Source of the DNA: an uncultured Lachnospiraceae bacterium
GTDB lineage: Bacteria > Bacillota > Clostridia > Lachnospirales > Lachnospiraceae
Length of the DNA: 8,999 nucleotides
Reading direction: 5' to 3'
Assembly (NCBI GenBank): GCA_905235345.1
Contig: CAJOLO010000078.1
Coordinates: 1-8,999, forward strand
The position numbers and the translations under genes are program-made. This document shows positions 1 through 6,589 of the stretch, in pieces. Positions within the stretch are counted from its first letter, which is position 1; each line of letters begins with the position of its first letter. The notes below the pieces were generated by a model, which saw nothing but the letters and a program-made list of their open reading frames with translations, searched no databases and was not told where the DNA came from.

Positions 1-412
1 TGCAATCCTCGCACACTCCATAGAAAACAGTACGCAATGGATCTAACACAAAGTTATGATGCTCTGACAGATGTTCCTGTAACATAGCAACCTCACCACA
101 GTGAAGATGAATAAGCTTTCCGCACACCTCGCATTTACAATGAATGCATGACTGTTGTGGCAATTCCGTTTCCTGATTATTCACATATTCATAACAAGCA
201 GGGCTTCCCACCTCAATGGTATATTTATTAAGGTTTCCGGTGCTTACAAGATTATCAAGCTGACGATATACCGTTGTCATTCCTATTGTATGCCCGTTAG
301 CCCTGAAATACTCATAAACATCCGATGCAGTCACATGCCCTTGCGCCACCTCGCGAAAATACTTAAGAATTTCATCCTGCCATCTGGTCTTATAACTTAT
401 CTTTCTTTCCAT
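1..412 (-). CDS. Fur-family metal-responsive transcriptional regulator (C-terminus cut by window edge)
   Basis: Reading the minus strand from the ATG at 412-410 gives 137 codons without a stop down to base 2. It is a Fur/Zur/PerR-type repressor, a cytoplasmic dimer that binds operator DNA when loaded with metal. The N-terminal winged helix includes a recognition-helix segment MTTVYRQLDNLVSTG at about residues 45-59. The dimerisation domain carries two CxxC pairs, C94/C97 (CEVCGK) and C134/C137 (YGVCEDC), expected to hold the structural zinc. The family is usually about 140-150 aa, so only the last few residues are missing. A GGAAG sequence about 8 nt upstream supports this start. It lies 78 bp downstream of the S1-domain gene on the same strand with no visible terminator between, so co-transcription is plausible. 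Which metal it senses (Fe, Zn or peroxide via Mn/Fe) cannot be decided here. Confidence 0.9.
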   Translation of the reverse strand, partial: MERKISYKTRWQDEILKYFREVAQGHVTASDVYEYFRANGHTIGMTTVYRQLDNLVSTGNLNKYTIEVGSPACYEYVNNQETELPQQSCIHCKCEVCGKLIHLHCGEVAMLQEHLSEHHNFVLDPLRTVFYGVCEDC

Positions 413-490
413 AGCAACTTCCATTTCATAATCACTATAAGCTTCCTAACTTCGTCTTATACGCTCTTGACTCTTCCTGCGTGTCGTCAA

Positions 491-1420
491 CTATTCATCA
501 ACTTTGATTCCGGACAACAAAGCCGCAAAAGGATTATTCGGTATCTCCTCGGAATGATATTCCATTACCGGCTCATCATTAGCATTATCGACACCGTCCA
601 CAATATCAGATGTATTCATATCCACATCCTTGATGGACAGGCTTATCTTGCCATCCTCTATCTTAAGAACCTTAACCTTGACCTCCTGACCTACCTTAAG
701 CACCTCTGACGGTTTATTGATTCGCTTCATGGAAATCTTAGATATGTGCACAAGTCCCGTAAGTCCGTTCTCCATCTGTACAAATGCACCATAAGGCTGT
801 AGGGTTTCAACCGTTCCGTTATATATTGCACCAGGTACTATTGCAGACATCTTGCGTCTGTTACCCTCTTCCTCTAAATCACGAAGAACCGACTTTGCAG
901 ACAACACAAGCTTGTTGGCATCTTCATCAACAGTAAGAACTCTTACATCTAACTGCTTACCCACATAGGCAGATGTATCTTCAACATAGGATAAAGATAG
1001 CTGTGATGCCGGAATAAATGCACGGATTCCCTCAAGATACGCAACCACACCTGACGGAACCTGTTCCTTGACTCTAACCAAAACATGCTCCTGACTTTCA
1101 AATAATGCACGAAGCTTTTCCCAGGCTGCTGCCTCATTAGCTTCCTTCATGGAAAGAAGGACATTGCCCTTTCCGTCATCCTTCTCTATTACTACTGCCT
1201 GTACCGACTCGCCAATCTTTAAATCACGCATAGGCGAGAAATCAGGGTCTGCCGAGATGTCATCAACCGGCACCACACCCGGTACATAATATCCAATATC
1301 AAGAGTAACCACCTCATCATTGATATCAACGATCATTCCCTCTAATACATCCCCTTCACGTATCACGCGAAATGATGCATCTAACTCCTTCTCAAAATCT
1401 TTCATTGTCTCTTCTGCCAT
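491..1420 (-). CDS. RNA-binding protein with three S1 domains (ribosomal protein S1-like)
   Basis: This 309-aa cytoplasmic protein is built from three S1/OB-fold RNA-binding domains. Counting from the chosen ATG they lie at about 18-90 (starting REGDVLEGMIVDIND), 105-178 and 195-265. The third is the most canonical (GAFVQMENGLTGLVHISKIS followed by VGQEVKVKVLKIEDGKISLS). The C-terminal tail, about 40 residues, is acidic. E. coli S1 has six such domains; shorter three- or four-domain S1-like proteins are usual in Firmicutes, where they are thought to aid mRNA binding or translation. The frame stays open to a TTG at 1438, but that TTG overlaps the GGAGG ribosome-binding sequence (1431-1435). 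The ATG at 1420-1418 sits 11 nt downstream of that GGAGG and is the better start. The gene has its own promoter, and fur follows it. No IspH domain, to which S1 repeats are sometimes fused in Clostridia, is present. Confidence 0.88.
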   Translation of the reverse strand: MAEETMKDFEKELDASFRVIREGDVLEGMIVDINDEVVTLDIGYYVPGVVPVDDISADPDFSPMRDLKIGESVQAVVIEKDDGKGNVLLSMKEANEAAAWEKLRALFESQEHVLVRVKEQVPSGVVAYLEGIRAFIPASQLSLSYVEDTSAYVGKQLDVRVLTVDEDANKLVLSAKSVLRDLEEEGNRRKMSAIVPGAIYNGTVETLQPYGAFVQMENGLTGLVHISKISMKRINKPSEVLKVGQEVKVKVLKIEDGKISLSIKDVDMNTSDIVDGVDNANDEPVMEYHSEEIPNNPFAALLSGIKVDE

Positions 1421-1465
1421 AATTATGTCTTCCTCCAAACTCTTTTGCTCTCTTCTCTAATGTAC

Positions 1466-1518
1466 GATGATGTTTCCCGGTCTTATTTTAACAATCTTTC
1501 TTCTTTTCCAACATCATC
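1466..1518 (-). promoter_or_regulatory. Inverted repeat in the leader of the S1-domain gene
   Basis: GATGATGTT (1466-1474) and AACATCATC (1510-1518) are perfect 9-bp inverted repeats separated by 35 nt. If the promoter at 1569-1597 is used, both arms lie in the 5' leader (about 140 nt) of the S1-domain gene. The structure ends about 45 nt before the ATG and does not sequester the GGAGG. It could be a structural or autoregulatory element, since S1 proteins bind their own leaders in some bacteria. Equally, it could be upstream RNA for the divergent RT gene, or chance. Confidence 0.35.
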
Positions 1519-1568
1519 AATTCTGTTATAATTCTGATATAAACCGGTATCAACTTGTATATATACAT

Positions 1569-1597
1569 AATATATACTTAGTATAAAATAGTGTCAA
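1569..1597 (-). promoter_or_regulatory. Sigma-A-type promoter of the S1-domain gene
   Basis: On the minus strand, TTGACA (1597-1592) is followed by a 17-bp spacer and TATATT (1574-1569), a near-consensus housekeeping promoter. Transcription would start near 1562, giving a leader of about 140 nt before the ATG at 1420. The -35 box lies only about 25 bp upstream of the start codon of the divergent RT gene, so RT transcription must start inside or across this promoter. Confidence 0.72.
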
Positions 1598-1622
1598 GAT
1601 AAAAAGGAGCCTTTAATATAAT

Positions 1623-2960
1623 ATGAGTATTTTACATTCATTGTATGATGAAGCAGCATGGTATGAATTAATTGAATATAAATCCAGTCACCAGCATCTC
1701 ACAAAGAAAGAAGAGGCAATGTGGAGATCCTATATTGATAACAAAGAATATCTAACATTACTGAATGAAATTACCGGGATCATCGATGCAATGGCAGTTC
1801 GAAGTTTATCCACCGTAAAAGATTCAGTCTCCTTGCAAGAATGCATGGAAAACCTGCATTTACCCCTCCCCTTAAAGCGCCGGATCAACAAAGCCGGCGG
1901 CACAAAAAAACGAATAATATATTCTTTCCCGGATGACTTCAACCGCCTGCTTAAAATGATCACCTTCAAGCTGTATATTTATGATGATGAATTCGCCCCT
2001 AACTGCTATGCCTTCCGCAGAGGTACAGGTGTTAAAGACGCTGTTTTAAGAGTATCCCATATTATCCGTGGTCAATATTGTCTCAAAGTGGATATAAGCA
2101 ATTACTTTAATTCCATAGATGTGGATATTCTTCTTAAAAAGCTTGAATTTCTAAAGATTACAGATCTTAATCTGTTCATTCTCTTTGAAAAAATGCTTAC
2201 AGCAGATGCGGCGATTGAAATAATCAAAGAAATCGGTGACAATACTACACCGAAAAACCGTATTGTCCACGAAAAACGCGGTGCCATGGCAGGTACTCCT
2301 GTATCTCCTTTTTTTGCAAACGTATATCTTATGGATGTTGACTGGTACTTTCATAACAACAACATCAATTATTTCAGATATTCTGATGACATATTAATAT
2401 TTGCAGACACACATGAAAAACTTATGAAATACAAGGATATACTATATAAAGAAATTGAGAAAGCACACCTGTCTCTTAATCCTGAAAAAGTAAAAATATA
2501 TAAGCCCGGTGATGCCATAGAATTTCTCGGGTTCCAATTCAAATCCGGAGAGATCGACATATCGGATAATACAAAGAGAAAAATGAAAGCCCGAATTAAG
2601 AGAAAGTCCGAGGCATTAAGAAGATGGGCAAGGAAAAAGGATCTTCCATACGCCCGGGCTGCCAAAGGTTTTATCAACGCAATTAATCACAAGCTTTTTG
2701 ACAGCGGTGACGACAAGGATTTCTCCTGGAGCAGATGGTTCTTTCCAAATTTGACCACAGCCAAAAGTCTTGTCGAAATCGATAAATATATGCAGGAATA
2801 TATAAGATACTGCGTAACAGGAAGACATTACAAAGGCAATTACAGAATTACATATGAACAGATGAAATCATGGGGTTACAGGAATCTTGTACATGAATAC
2901 TATAAATACAAAACACAAAATCACTTAAACCCGGATTGCAATACAAATGGTATGCGCTAA
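1623..2960 (+). CDS. Stand-alone reverse transcriptase, group-II-like/unknown-group, with maturase-X-like C-terminus
   Basis: This 445-aa RNA-directed DNA polymerase has a helical N-terminal extension of about 80 residues. Fingers and palm motifs run in order: KKRIIYSFPDDFNRLL (95-110), CYAFRRGTGVKDAV (128-141), KVDISNYFNSID with catalytic D157 (155-166), GTPVSPFFANVYL (225-236), RYSDDILIF with D255/D256 (252-260) and FLGF (301-304). After a basic helix (about 317-340), the C-terminal part (370-430) keeps W..WFFP, SLVEID..MQ..IRY and YEQMKSWGYR, reminiscent of thumb/domain X of group II intron proteins. No HNH, integrase or nitrilase domain is present. The active site is YSDD rather than YADD. 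FLGF sits where retron RTs have VTG, and SP replaces the SQ of DGR RTs. An AGGAG at 1605-1609 lies 13 nt before the ATG. The gene sits alone on the plus strand between core genes and is followed 26 bp later by a structured element. Its role (defence, retroelement or repair) is not determinable here. Confidence 0.92.
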   Translation: MSILHSLYDEAAWYELIEYKSSHQHLTKKEEAMWRSYIDNKEYLTLLNEITGIIDAMAVRSLSTVKDSVSLQECMENLHLPLPLKRRINKAGGTKKRIIYSFPDDFNRLLKMITFKLYIYDDEFAPNCYAFRRGTGVKDAVLRVSHIIRGQYCLKVDISNYFNSIDVDILLKKLEFLKITDLNLFILFEKMLTADAAIEIIKEIGDNTTPKNRIVHEKRGAMAGTPVSPFFANVYLMDVDWYFHNNNINYFRYSDDILIFADTHEKLMKYKDILYKEIEKAHLSLNPEKVKIYKPGDAIEFLGFQFKSGEIDISDNTKRKMKARIKRKSEALRRWARKKDLPYARAAKGFINAINHKLFDSGDDKDFSWSRWFFPNLTTAKSLVEIDKYMQEYIRYCVTGRHYKGNYRITYEQMKSWGYRNLVHEYYKYKTQNHLNPDCNTNGMR

Positions 2961-2986
2961 CTTATGAACCAAAACGAATAAAATAA

Positions 2987-3171
2987 GGGAACGAGAAAAA
3001 CTTTGAAGGAATCAAAGCGTGCTTGATTCTACCGGACTGAACATACCGATACTGTCTGCAAAGCAAGTCGGCAAATCAATGCCGCTAATATAATGAATAT
3101 ATGTATAATATTCACGCTTCGATATGCTTCATCCTCCACAGACGCAACAATTTCGTTACTTTCCCGTTCCC
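2987..3171. ncRNA. Candidate structured non-coding RNA adjacent to the reverse transcriptase
   Basis: A nested fold was found by eye. The closing stem pairs GGGAACGAGAAA (2987-2998) with TTTCCCGTTCCC (3160-3171): 11 of 12 positions pair on the plus strand, and the odd one, A2994/C3164, becomes a U-G wobble on the minus strand. Inside are three hairpins: GAATCAA/TTGATTC (3009-3015/3023-3029, 7-nt loop), CGGCA/TGCCG (3069-3073/3080-3084, 6-nt loop) and TGAATAT/ATATTCA (3094-3100/3108-3114, 7-nt loop). GTCTG (3054-3058) with CAGAC (3139-3143) encloses the last two. The loop of the first hairpin (AAGCGTG, 3015-3021) is also complementary to CACGCTT (3113-3119). No ORF of note lies inside. An RNA with a long closing stem and several internal hairpins beside an RT recalls retron or DRT template RNAs, although those usually lie upstream of the RT. 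The coding strand is uncertain. The element could instead serve as the 3' end of the valS or RT transcript. Confidence 0.5.
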
Positions 3172-3269
3172 GGTTATTATTACTGATTATAGATAAATTA
3201 TGCTATCCTATCGCTTGTCTTATTCTTTGCTCCATATAATCATAATCATTAGACATATATTCAAAGAAA
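3172..3269. other. AT-rich spacer between the structured element and valS
   Basis: This convergent spacer has no ORF and no clear U-tract terminator for valS. The only signal is a TATAAT on the minus strand (3191-3186), which would start RNA near 3179, just ahead of the closing stem of the neighbouring structured element. It has no good -35 box at 17-19 bp, so it is a weak promoter candidate. Confidence 0.3.
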
Positions 3270-5945
3270 TCAACCCAGCTGAGACAAACGCTCCCTCACC
3301 GTATCTAACATATCGCTATACTTGGAAAGCTTATTCTTCTCCTCATCAATCTTAGCCTGCGGAGCCTTGCCGACAAAGTTCGGATTATTGAGCATACCCT
3401 CGCAGCGCTTAATCTCACCCTGCAATCTCTTCTCTTCCTTTGCAAGACGCTCCTTCTCCTTCTCTATATCCACAAGCTCTGCAAACGGCATATATACTAC
3501 CGCATCATGGATAACTGCTGACACAGCGTCATCGGCAATTCCCGTCTTATCAGCCTGAACAATAACCTCTGCGGCAAATCCCAATGTTGCAAAGAAGACC
3601 TTGGAATCCTCGAATATCTTTCTCACATTCTCCTTCTCGGAAACAACATATACCGTTGCCTTCTTAGAGTTCGGAACATTCATGTCAGTTCTCAGGTTAC
3701 GGATTCCGCGAACCGCATCCTTAATGGTGTCAACAGACATCTCATCCTCTACATAGTTCCATTCATCCTTGAATACCGGCCATGCTGATATCATAATAGA
3801 CTCTTCCATTGTATCAGCAGGCACACCTGCCTCTATCAACACTTCGCGAAGATTAACATATATCTCTTCTGTAATAAACGGCATATAAGGGTGAAGCATC
3901 TTAAGAGCCTGGATAAGTACGGTCTTAAGTGTCCATAAGGCTGCTTCCTTGGTCTCGTCCTCATCATTATAAAGTCTTGGCTTAACCATTTCAATATACC
4001 AATCGCAGAATTCCTCCCATATAAAGTCATATACCTTAGAGGCTGCGATACCAAGTTCGAATTTGTCCAGATTCTCGGTCATATCTTTAGCCAAAGTATT
4101 GACCTTGGAAAGAATCCAGCGGTCTGCCAGTGTAAGATTAGACGGAGCTTCTTCACCAAGCTTTGCCTTCTCCATATTCATCATAATAAATCGTGATGCA
4201 TTCCATACCTTGTTGGCAAAATTACGGCTCGCTTCAACTCTCTCCCAATAGAAACGCATATCGTTACCCGGTGCATTACCTGTGATAAGAGTGAATCTTA
4301 AGGCGTCCGCACCATATTTATCAATGACTTCAAGAGGATCAATACCATTACCCAATGACTTACTCATCTTACGTCCCTGGTCATCACGCACAAGACCATG
4401 GAACAACACTGTATGGAATGGGAGCTCTCCTGTCTGCTCTATTGATGAAAATACCATTCTGATTACCCAGAAGAAGATGATATCATATCCGGTAACCAAC
4501 ACATCTGTCGGGAAGAAATAATCCAACTCCTCTGTCTTATCAGGCCAACCAAGAGTGGAGAATGGCCAAAGTGCTGATGAGAACCATGTATCAAGGGTAT
4601 CCTCATCCTGTTTGATATTGCTGCTGTTACATTTCGGGCATTTGCAGACTGCATCTTTCGATACTGTGATCTCTCCGCAATCCTGACAGTAGTATGCAGG
4701 AATTCTGTGTCCCCACCAAAGCTGTCTTGAAATACACCAGTCGCGGATATTCTCCAGCCAGTTATAATAAGTCTTATTCATACGCTCAGGAATGAGTTTC
4801 AACTTTCCGGTCTTAACAGCCTCTAATGCCGGCTTAGCCATATCTTCCATCTTAACAAACCACTGCGGCTTGATAAGCGGTTCAACCGTTGTCTTACAGC
4901 GGTCATGAATACCGACTGCATGCTCATGTGGAACAGTCTTAACCAGCAGTCCTTCAGCCTCAAGGTCTGCAAGCATTGCCTTACGGGCTTCATAACGATC
5001 CATACCGGCATACTTACCACCCACCTGATTAATGGTAGCATCATCATTCATTATATTGATTTCTTCAAGATTATGACGTTTACCAACCTCAAAATCGTTA
5101 GGATCATGGGCAGGTGTAATCTTAACACAACCTGTTCCGAATTCCTTATCAACATACTCATCCGCAATTACGGGAATCTCTCTGTCTGTCAGCGGAAGCT
5201 TTAACATTTTTCCTATAATATCCTGATATCTCTCATCATCAGGGTTAACAGCAACGGCTGTATCTCCAAGCAGTGTCTCAGGACGGGTTGTGGCAATCTC
5301 TACATATCTTCCTTCTTCCCCTACGATAGGATAATTGATATGCCAGAAGTTACCCTGCTGATCCTCATGCTCTACCTCAGCATCTGAGATAGTTGTCTGA
5401 CACACCGGACACCAGTTTACGATTCTTGATCCCTTATATATCCAGCCTTTTTCATATAACTTGCAGAACACTTCATTGACCGCTTCATTATTACCTTCAT
5501 CCATGGTAAAACGCTCTCTGTCCCAATCAGCAGATGAGCCAAGTTTCTTAAGCTGGTTTATGATTCTTCCGCCATACTCCGCTTTCCAGTCCCATGCCTT
5601 TTCAAGGAAACCGTCTCTCCCGAGATCTTCTTTGTCGATACCCTGCTCTTTCAGTGACTCAATGATCTTAACCTCCGTAGCGATTGCCGCATGGTCGGTT
5701 CCCGGCTGCCAAAGAGCATTATATCCCTCCATTCTTTTATAACGAATCAGGATATCCTGCATTGTATTATCAAGAGCATGCCCCATGTGAAGCTGTCCTG
5801 TGATATTCGGTGGCGGCATAACGATAGTAAATGGTTTCTTACTCCTGTCAACCTCTGCATGAAAATACTTCTTGTCCATCCAGTTCTTGTAAATCCTGTC
5901 CTCAATCTCGGAAGGATTATAGTTCTTTTCTAATTCCTTTGCCAT
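3270..5945 (-). CDS. valS: Valyl-tRNA synthetase
   Basis: This class Ia aminoacyl-tRNA synthetase attaches valine to tRNA-Val in the cytoplasm. The 891-aa length is normal for the family. The HIGH-type signature is PPPNITGQLHMGH with HMGH at 53-56; the second ATP-binding signature KMSKS is at 526-530. The editing (CP1) domain that hydrolyses mischarged Thr-tRNA is marked by TTRPETLLGD (219-228). Cys pairs at C179/C182 and at C420/C423 with C436/C439 look like zinc-binding knuckles. WWGHRIPAYYC (410-420) and DTWFSSALWPFSTLGWP (452-468) are typical core motifs. The anticodon-binding helical domain follows, and about 825-891 form the C-terminal tRNA-contacting coiled coil rich in Glu and Lys. 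The ATG at 5945-5943 is preceded by an AAAGGAGAG ribosome binding site. A full valine T-box leader lies immediately upstream and gives independent support for the assignment. The downstream end is convergent with the RT gene. Confidence 0.98.
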   Translation of the reverse strand: MAKELEKNYNPSEIEDRIYKNWMDKKYFHAEVDRSKKPFTIVMPPPNITGQLHMGHALDNTMQDILIRYKRMEGYNALWQPGTDHAAIATEVKIIESLKEQGIDKEDLGRDGFLEKAWDWKAEYGGRIINQLKKLGSSADWDRERFTMDEGNNEAVNEVFCKLYEKGWIYKGSRIVNWCPVCQTTISDAEVEHEDQQGNFWHINYPIVGEEGRYVEIATTRPETLLGDTAVAVNPDDERYQDIIGKMLKLPLTDREIPVIADEYVDKEFGTGCVKITPAHDPNDFEVGKRHNLEEINIMNDDATINQVGGKYAGMDRYEARKAMLADLEAEGLLVKTVPHEHAVGIHDRCKTTVEPLIKPQWFVKMEDMAKPALEAVKTGKLKLIPERMNKTYYNWLENIRDWCISRQLWWGHRIPAYYCQDCGEITVSKDAVCKCPKCNSSNIKQDEDTLDTWFSSALWPFSTLGWPDKTEELDYFFPTDVLVTGYDIIFFWVIRMVFSSIEQTGELPFHTVLFHGLVRDDQGRKMSKSLGNGIDPLEVIDKYGADALRFTLITGNAPGNDMRFYWERVEASRNFANKVWNASRFIMMNMEKAKLGEEAPSNLTLADRWILSKVNTLAKDMTENLDKFELGIAASKVYDFIWEEFCDWYIEMVKPRLYNDEDETKEAALWTLKTVLIQALKMLHPYMPFITEEIYVNLREVLIEAGVPADTMEESIMISAWPVFKDEWNYVEDEMSVDTIKDAVRGIRNLRTDMNVPNSKKATVYVVSEKENVRKIFEDSKVFFATLGFAAEVIVQADKTGIADDAVSAVIHDAVVYMPFAELVDIEKEKERLAKEEKRLQGEIKRCEGMLNNPNFVGKAPQAKIDEEKNKLSKYSDMLDTVRERLSQLG

Positions 5946-5980
5946 GATATTACTCTCCTTTTTCTAAATCAAATGTTGTT

Positions 5981-6027
5981 AAAAATAATAAGAAAGCCCT
6001 TACATCTGAATACACAGACGTAAGGGC
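5981..6027 (-). terminator. Intrinsic terminator of the valS T-box
   Basis: On the minus strand GCCCUUACGUCUG (6027-6015) pairs over 13 positions, with one G-U, with CAGAUGUAAGGGC (6008-5996) around a 6-nt loop. A U-rich tract follows (5995-5981). Its upstream arm shares CGCCCUU with the antiterminator, so it forms only when uncharged tRNA is not bound. It ends about 35 nt before the valS start codon. Confidence 0.93.
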
Positions 6028-6290
6028 GAAATATCGCGGTACCACCTTATCTTATCACTTATCTTATCCTATAACGTGGACGATTCCGGCATGGCTTACT
6101 TATTAAGTTCTGTTCTGAAGTTCATATTCATACCCCATATCTTTCAAAAGATATAGTTCTATCAAAACAGGTTCAGTCACACGGTTCAAAAGCTACCTTC
6201 AAAGCATTCTTCTTGAAATGACCTTCCAGCGCATCAGTCATTCTCTCTTGCAAGGAACTGCTCCTACTCCTCTTTCTCACTACCTTTATA
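5983..6290 (-). promoter_or_regulatory. T-box riboswitch controlling valS (probable GUA/Val specifier)
   Basis: On the minus strand the leader opens with the Stem I signature GUGAGAAAGAGGAGUAG (within 6284-6261) and the AGAGAG bulge motif (6248-6243). Next come an apical AUGAC/GUCAU hairpin and a probable specifier GUA (6196-6194, context GAAGGUAGC), a valine codon. An 8-bp hairpin at 6137-6154 lies in the middle region. The T-box AAGGUGGUACCGCG (6048-6035) forms the textbook antiterminator: AAGG and GCG flank the UGGUACC bulge and pair with CGC and CCUU (6028-6022). UGGU would pair with the ACCA end of uncharged tRNA. The 3' antiterminator arm overlaps the 5' terminator arm, so the two folds exclude each other. 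Uncharged tRNA-Val should therefore allow transcription into valS. The specifier position is read by eye and is the least certain part. Confidence 0.93.
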
Positions 6291-6296
6291 ATTCAA

Positions 6297-6378
6297 GACT
6301 CGCTCGCGGTTCTTGCGTGCGGGTTCGAGTCAGCTTTAGCTGACATATTTCCATTCGAACCCGTGCACATCCTCGCAG
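6297..6378 (-). repeat. Palindromic element within the valS leader, upstream of the T-box
   Basis: CGGGTTCGA (6320-6328) and TCGAACCCG (6355-6363) form a perfect 9-bp stem, extended by GTG/CAC (6317-6319/6366-6368) with a 2-nt bulge. It encloses a second hairpin, GTCAGC-TTTA-GCTGAC (6329-6344). A competing pair, GACTCG/CGAGTC (6297-6302/6326-6331), would open the outer stem. The element is markedly GC-richer than its surroundings. It lies between the predicted valS promoter and Stem I, so it should be transcribed at the 5' end of the leader. It looks like a dispersed palindromic repeat inserted there, but a second copy cannot be checked in this window. Confidence 0.6.
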
Positions 6379-6390
6379 AGCATATATATT

Positions 6391-6419
6391 AATATAATGT
6401 ATCCAATAACAAAAGTCAA
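6391..6419 (-). promoter_or_regulatory. Sigma-A-type promoter of valS
   Basis: On the minus strand TTGACT (6419-6414), a 17-bp spacer and TATATT (6396-6391) match the housekeeping consensus well. Transcription from about 6384 would give a leader of about 440 nt carrying the palindromic element and then the T-box. No comparably good promoter is seen between the palindrome and Stem I. Confidence 0.65.
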
Positions 6420-6455
6420 GAAAACCTTGAAGCTTATACTCTTTTTTATCCCATT

Positions 6456-6543
6456 GGAGAAGACTCCCACTTCTATACCTGGGGAGTATGGAAACATATA
6501 TATCTCGGTGGGAATTCAATCTTAGGCTGAGATAAAAGTCTCC
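6456..6543. repeat. Nested inverted repeats downstream of the dacA-like gene, origin unknown
   Basis: TCCCAC (6465-6470) pairs with GTGGGA (6508-6513), enclosing a 6-bp hairpin CTATAC/GTATGG (6473-6478/6486-6491, 7-nt loop, one wobble). GGAGA (6456-6460) with TCTCC (6539-6543) can close the whole. TATCTC/GAGATA (6501-6506/6529-6534) is a competing stem. The minus frame before it is open for about 38 codons after the dacA stop but resembles no protein I can name. It may be a remnant of a mobile element's structured end (for example an IS200/IS605-type right end), a degraded 3' UTR structure, or a small RNA. It is not a classical terminator. Confidence 0.35.
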
Positions 6544-6589
6544 GGAACATTGCAACAACCATTCTGTATTGCCTCATGCGGTCCTCACC

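Noticed and set aside
155..709. Plus-strand open frame of 184 aa
   Set aside because: It lies antisense to fur and the S1-domain gene, has no recognisable domain, and both minus-strand genes are well supported.
1436..1438. TTG start for the S1-domain protein
   Set aside because: The TTG overlaps the GGAGG that serves the ATG at 1420-1418 and has no ribosome binding site of its own at a suitable distance.
2811..2830. VTG in the RT (residues 398-400), as in retron RTs
   Set aside because: The retron VTG lies shortly after the YxDD box. That place is filled here by FLGF, and the VTG found is about 140 residues further on in the X-like domain, so it is taken as coincidence.
1623..2960. Diversity-generating retroelement
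   Set aside because: The motif-4 segment ends in SP rather than SQ, and no template/variable repeat pair or target gene was seen in the window.
2961..3269. Group II intron domain V/VI downstream of the RT
   Set aside because: No domain V-like hairpin with an AGC triad and GAAA tetraloop was found, and the 180 bp upstream of the RT is too short for domains I-III. The RT is not inside an intact group II intron.
6320..6331. tRNA-like T-arm sequence (GGGTTCGAGTC)
   Set aside because: No acceptor stem, anticodon arm or D-arm could be assembled around it. The sequence is explained by the palindromic stem.
6286..6558. Minus-strand open frame of 90 aa between dacA and valS
   Set aside because: It runs through the palindromic element, the valS promoter and the start of the leader; composition is not protein-like and there is no ribosome binding site of note.
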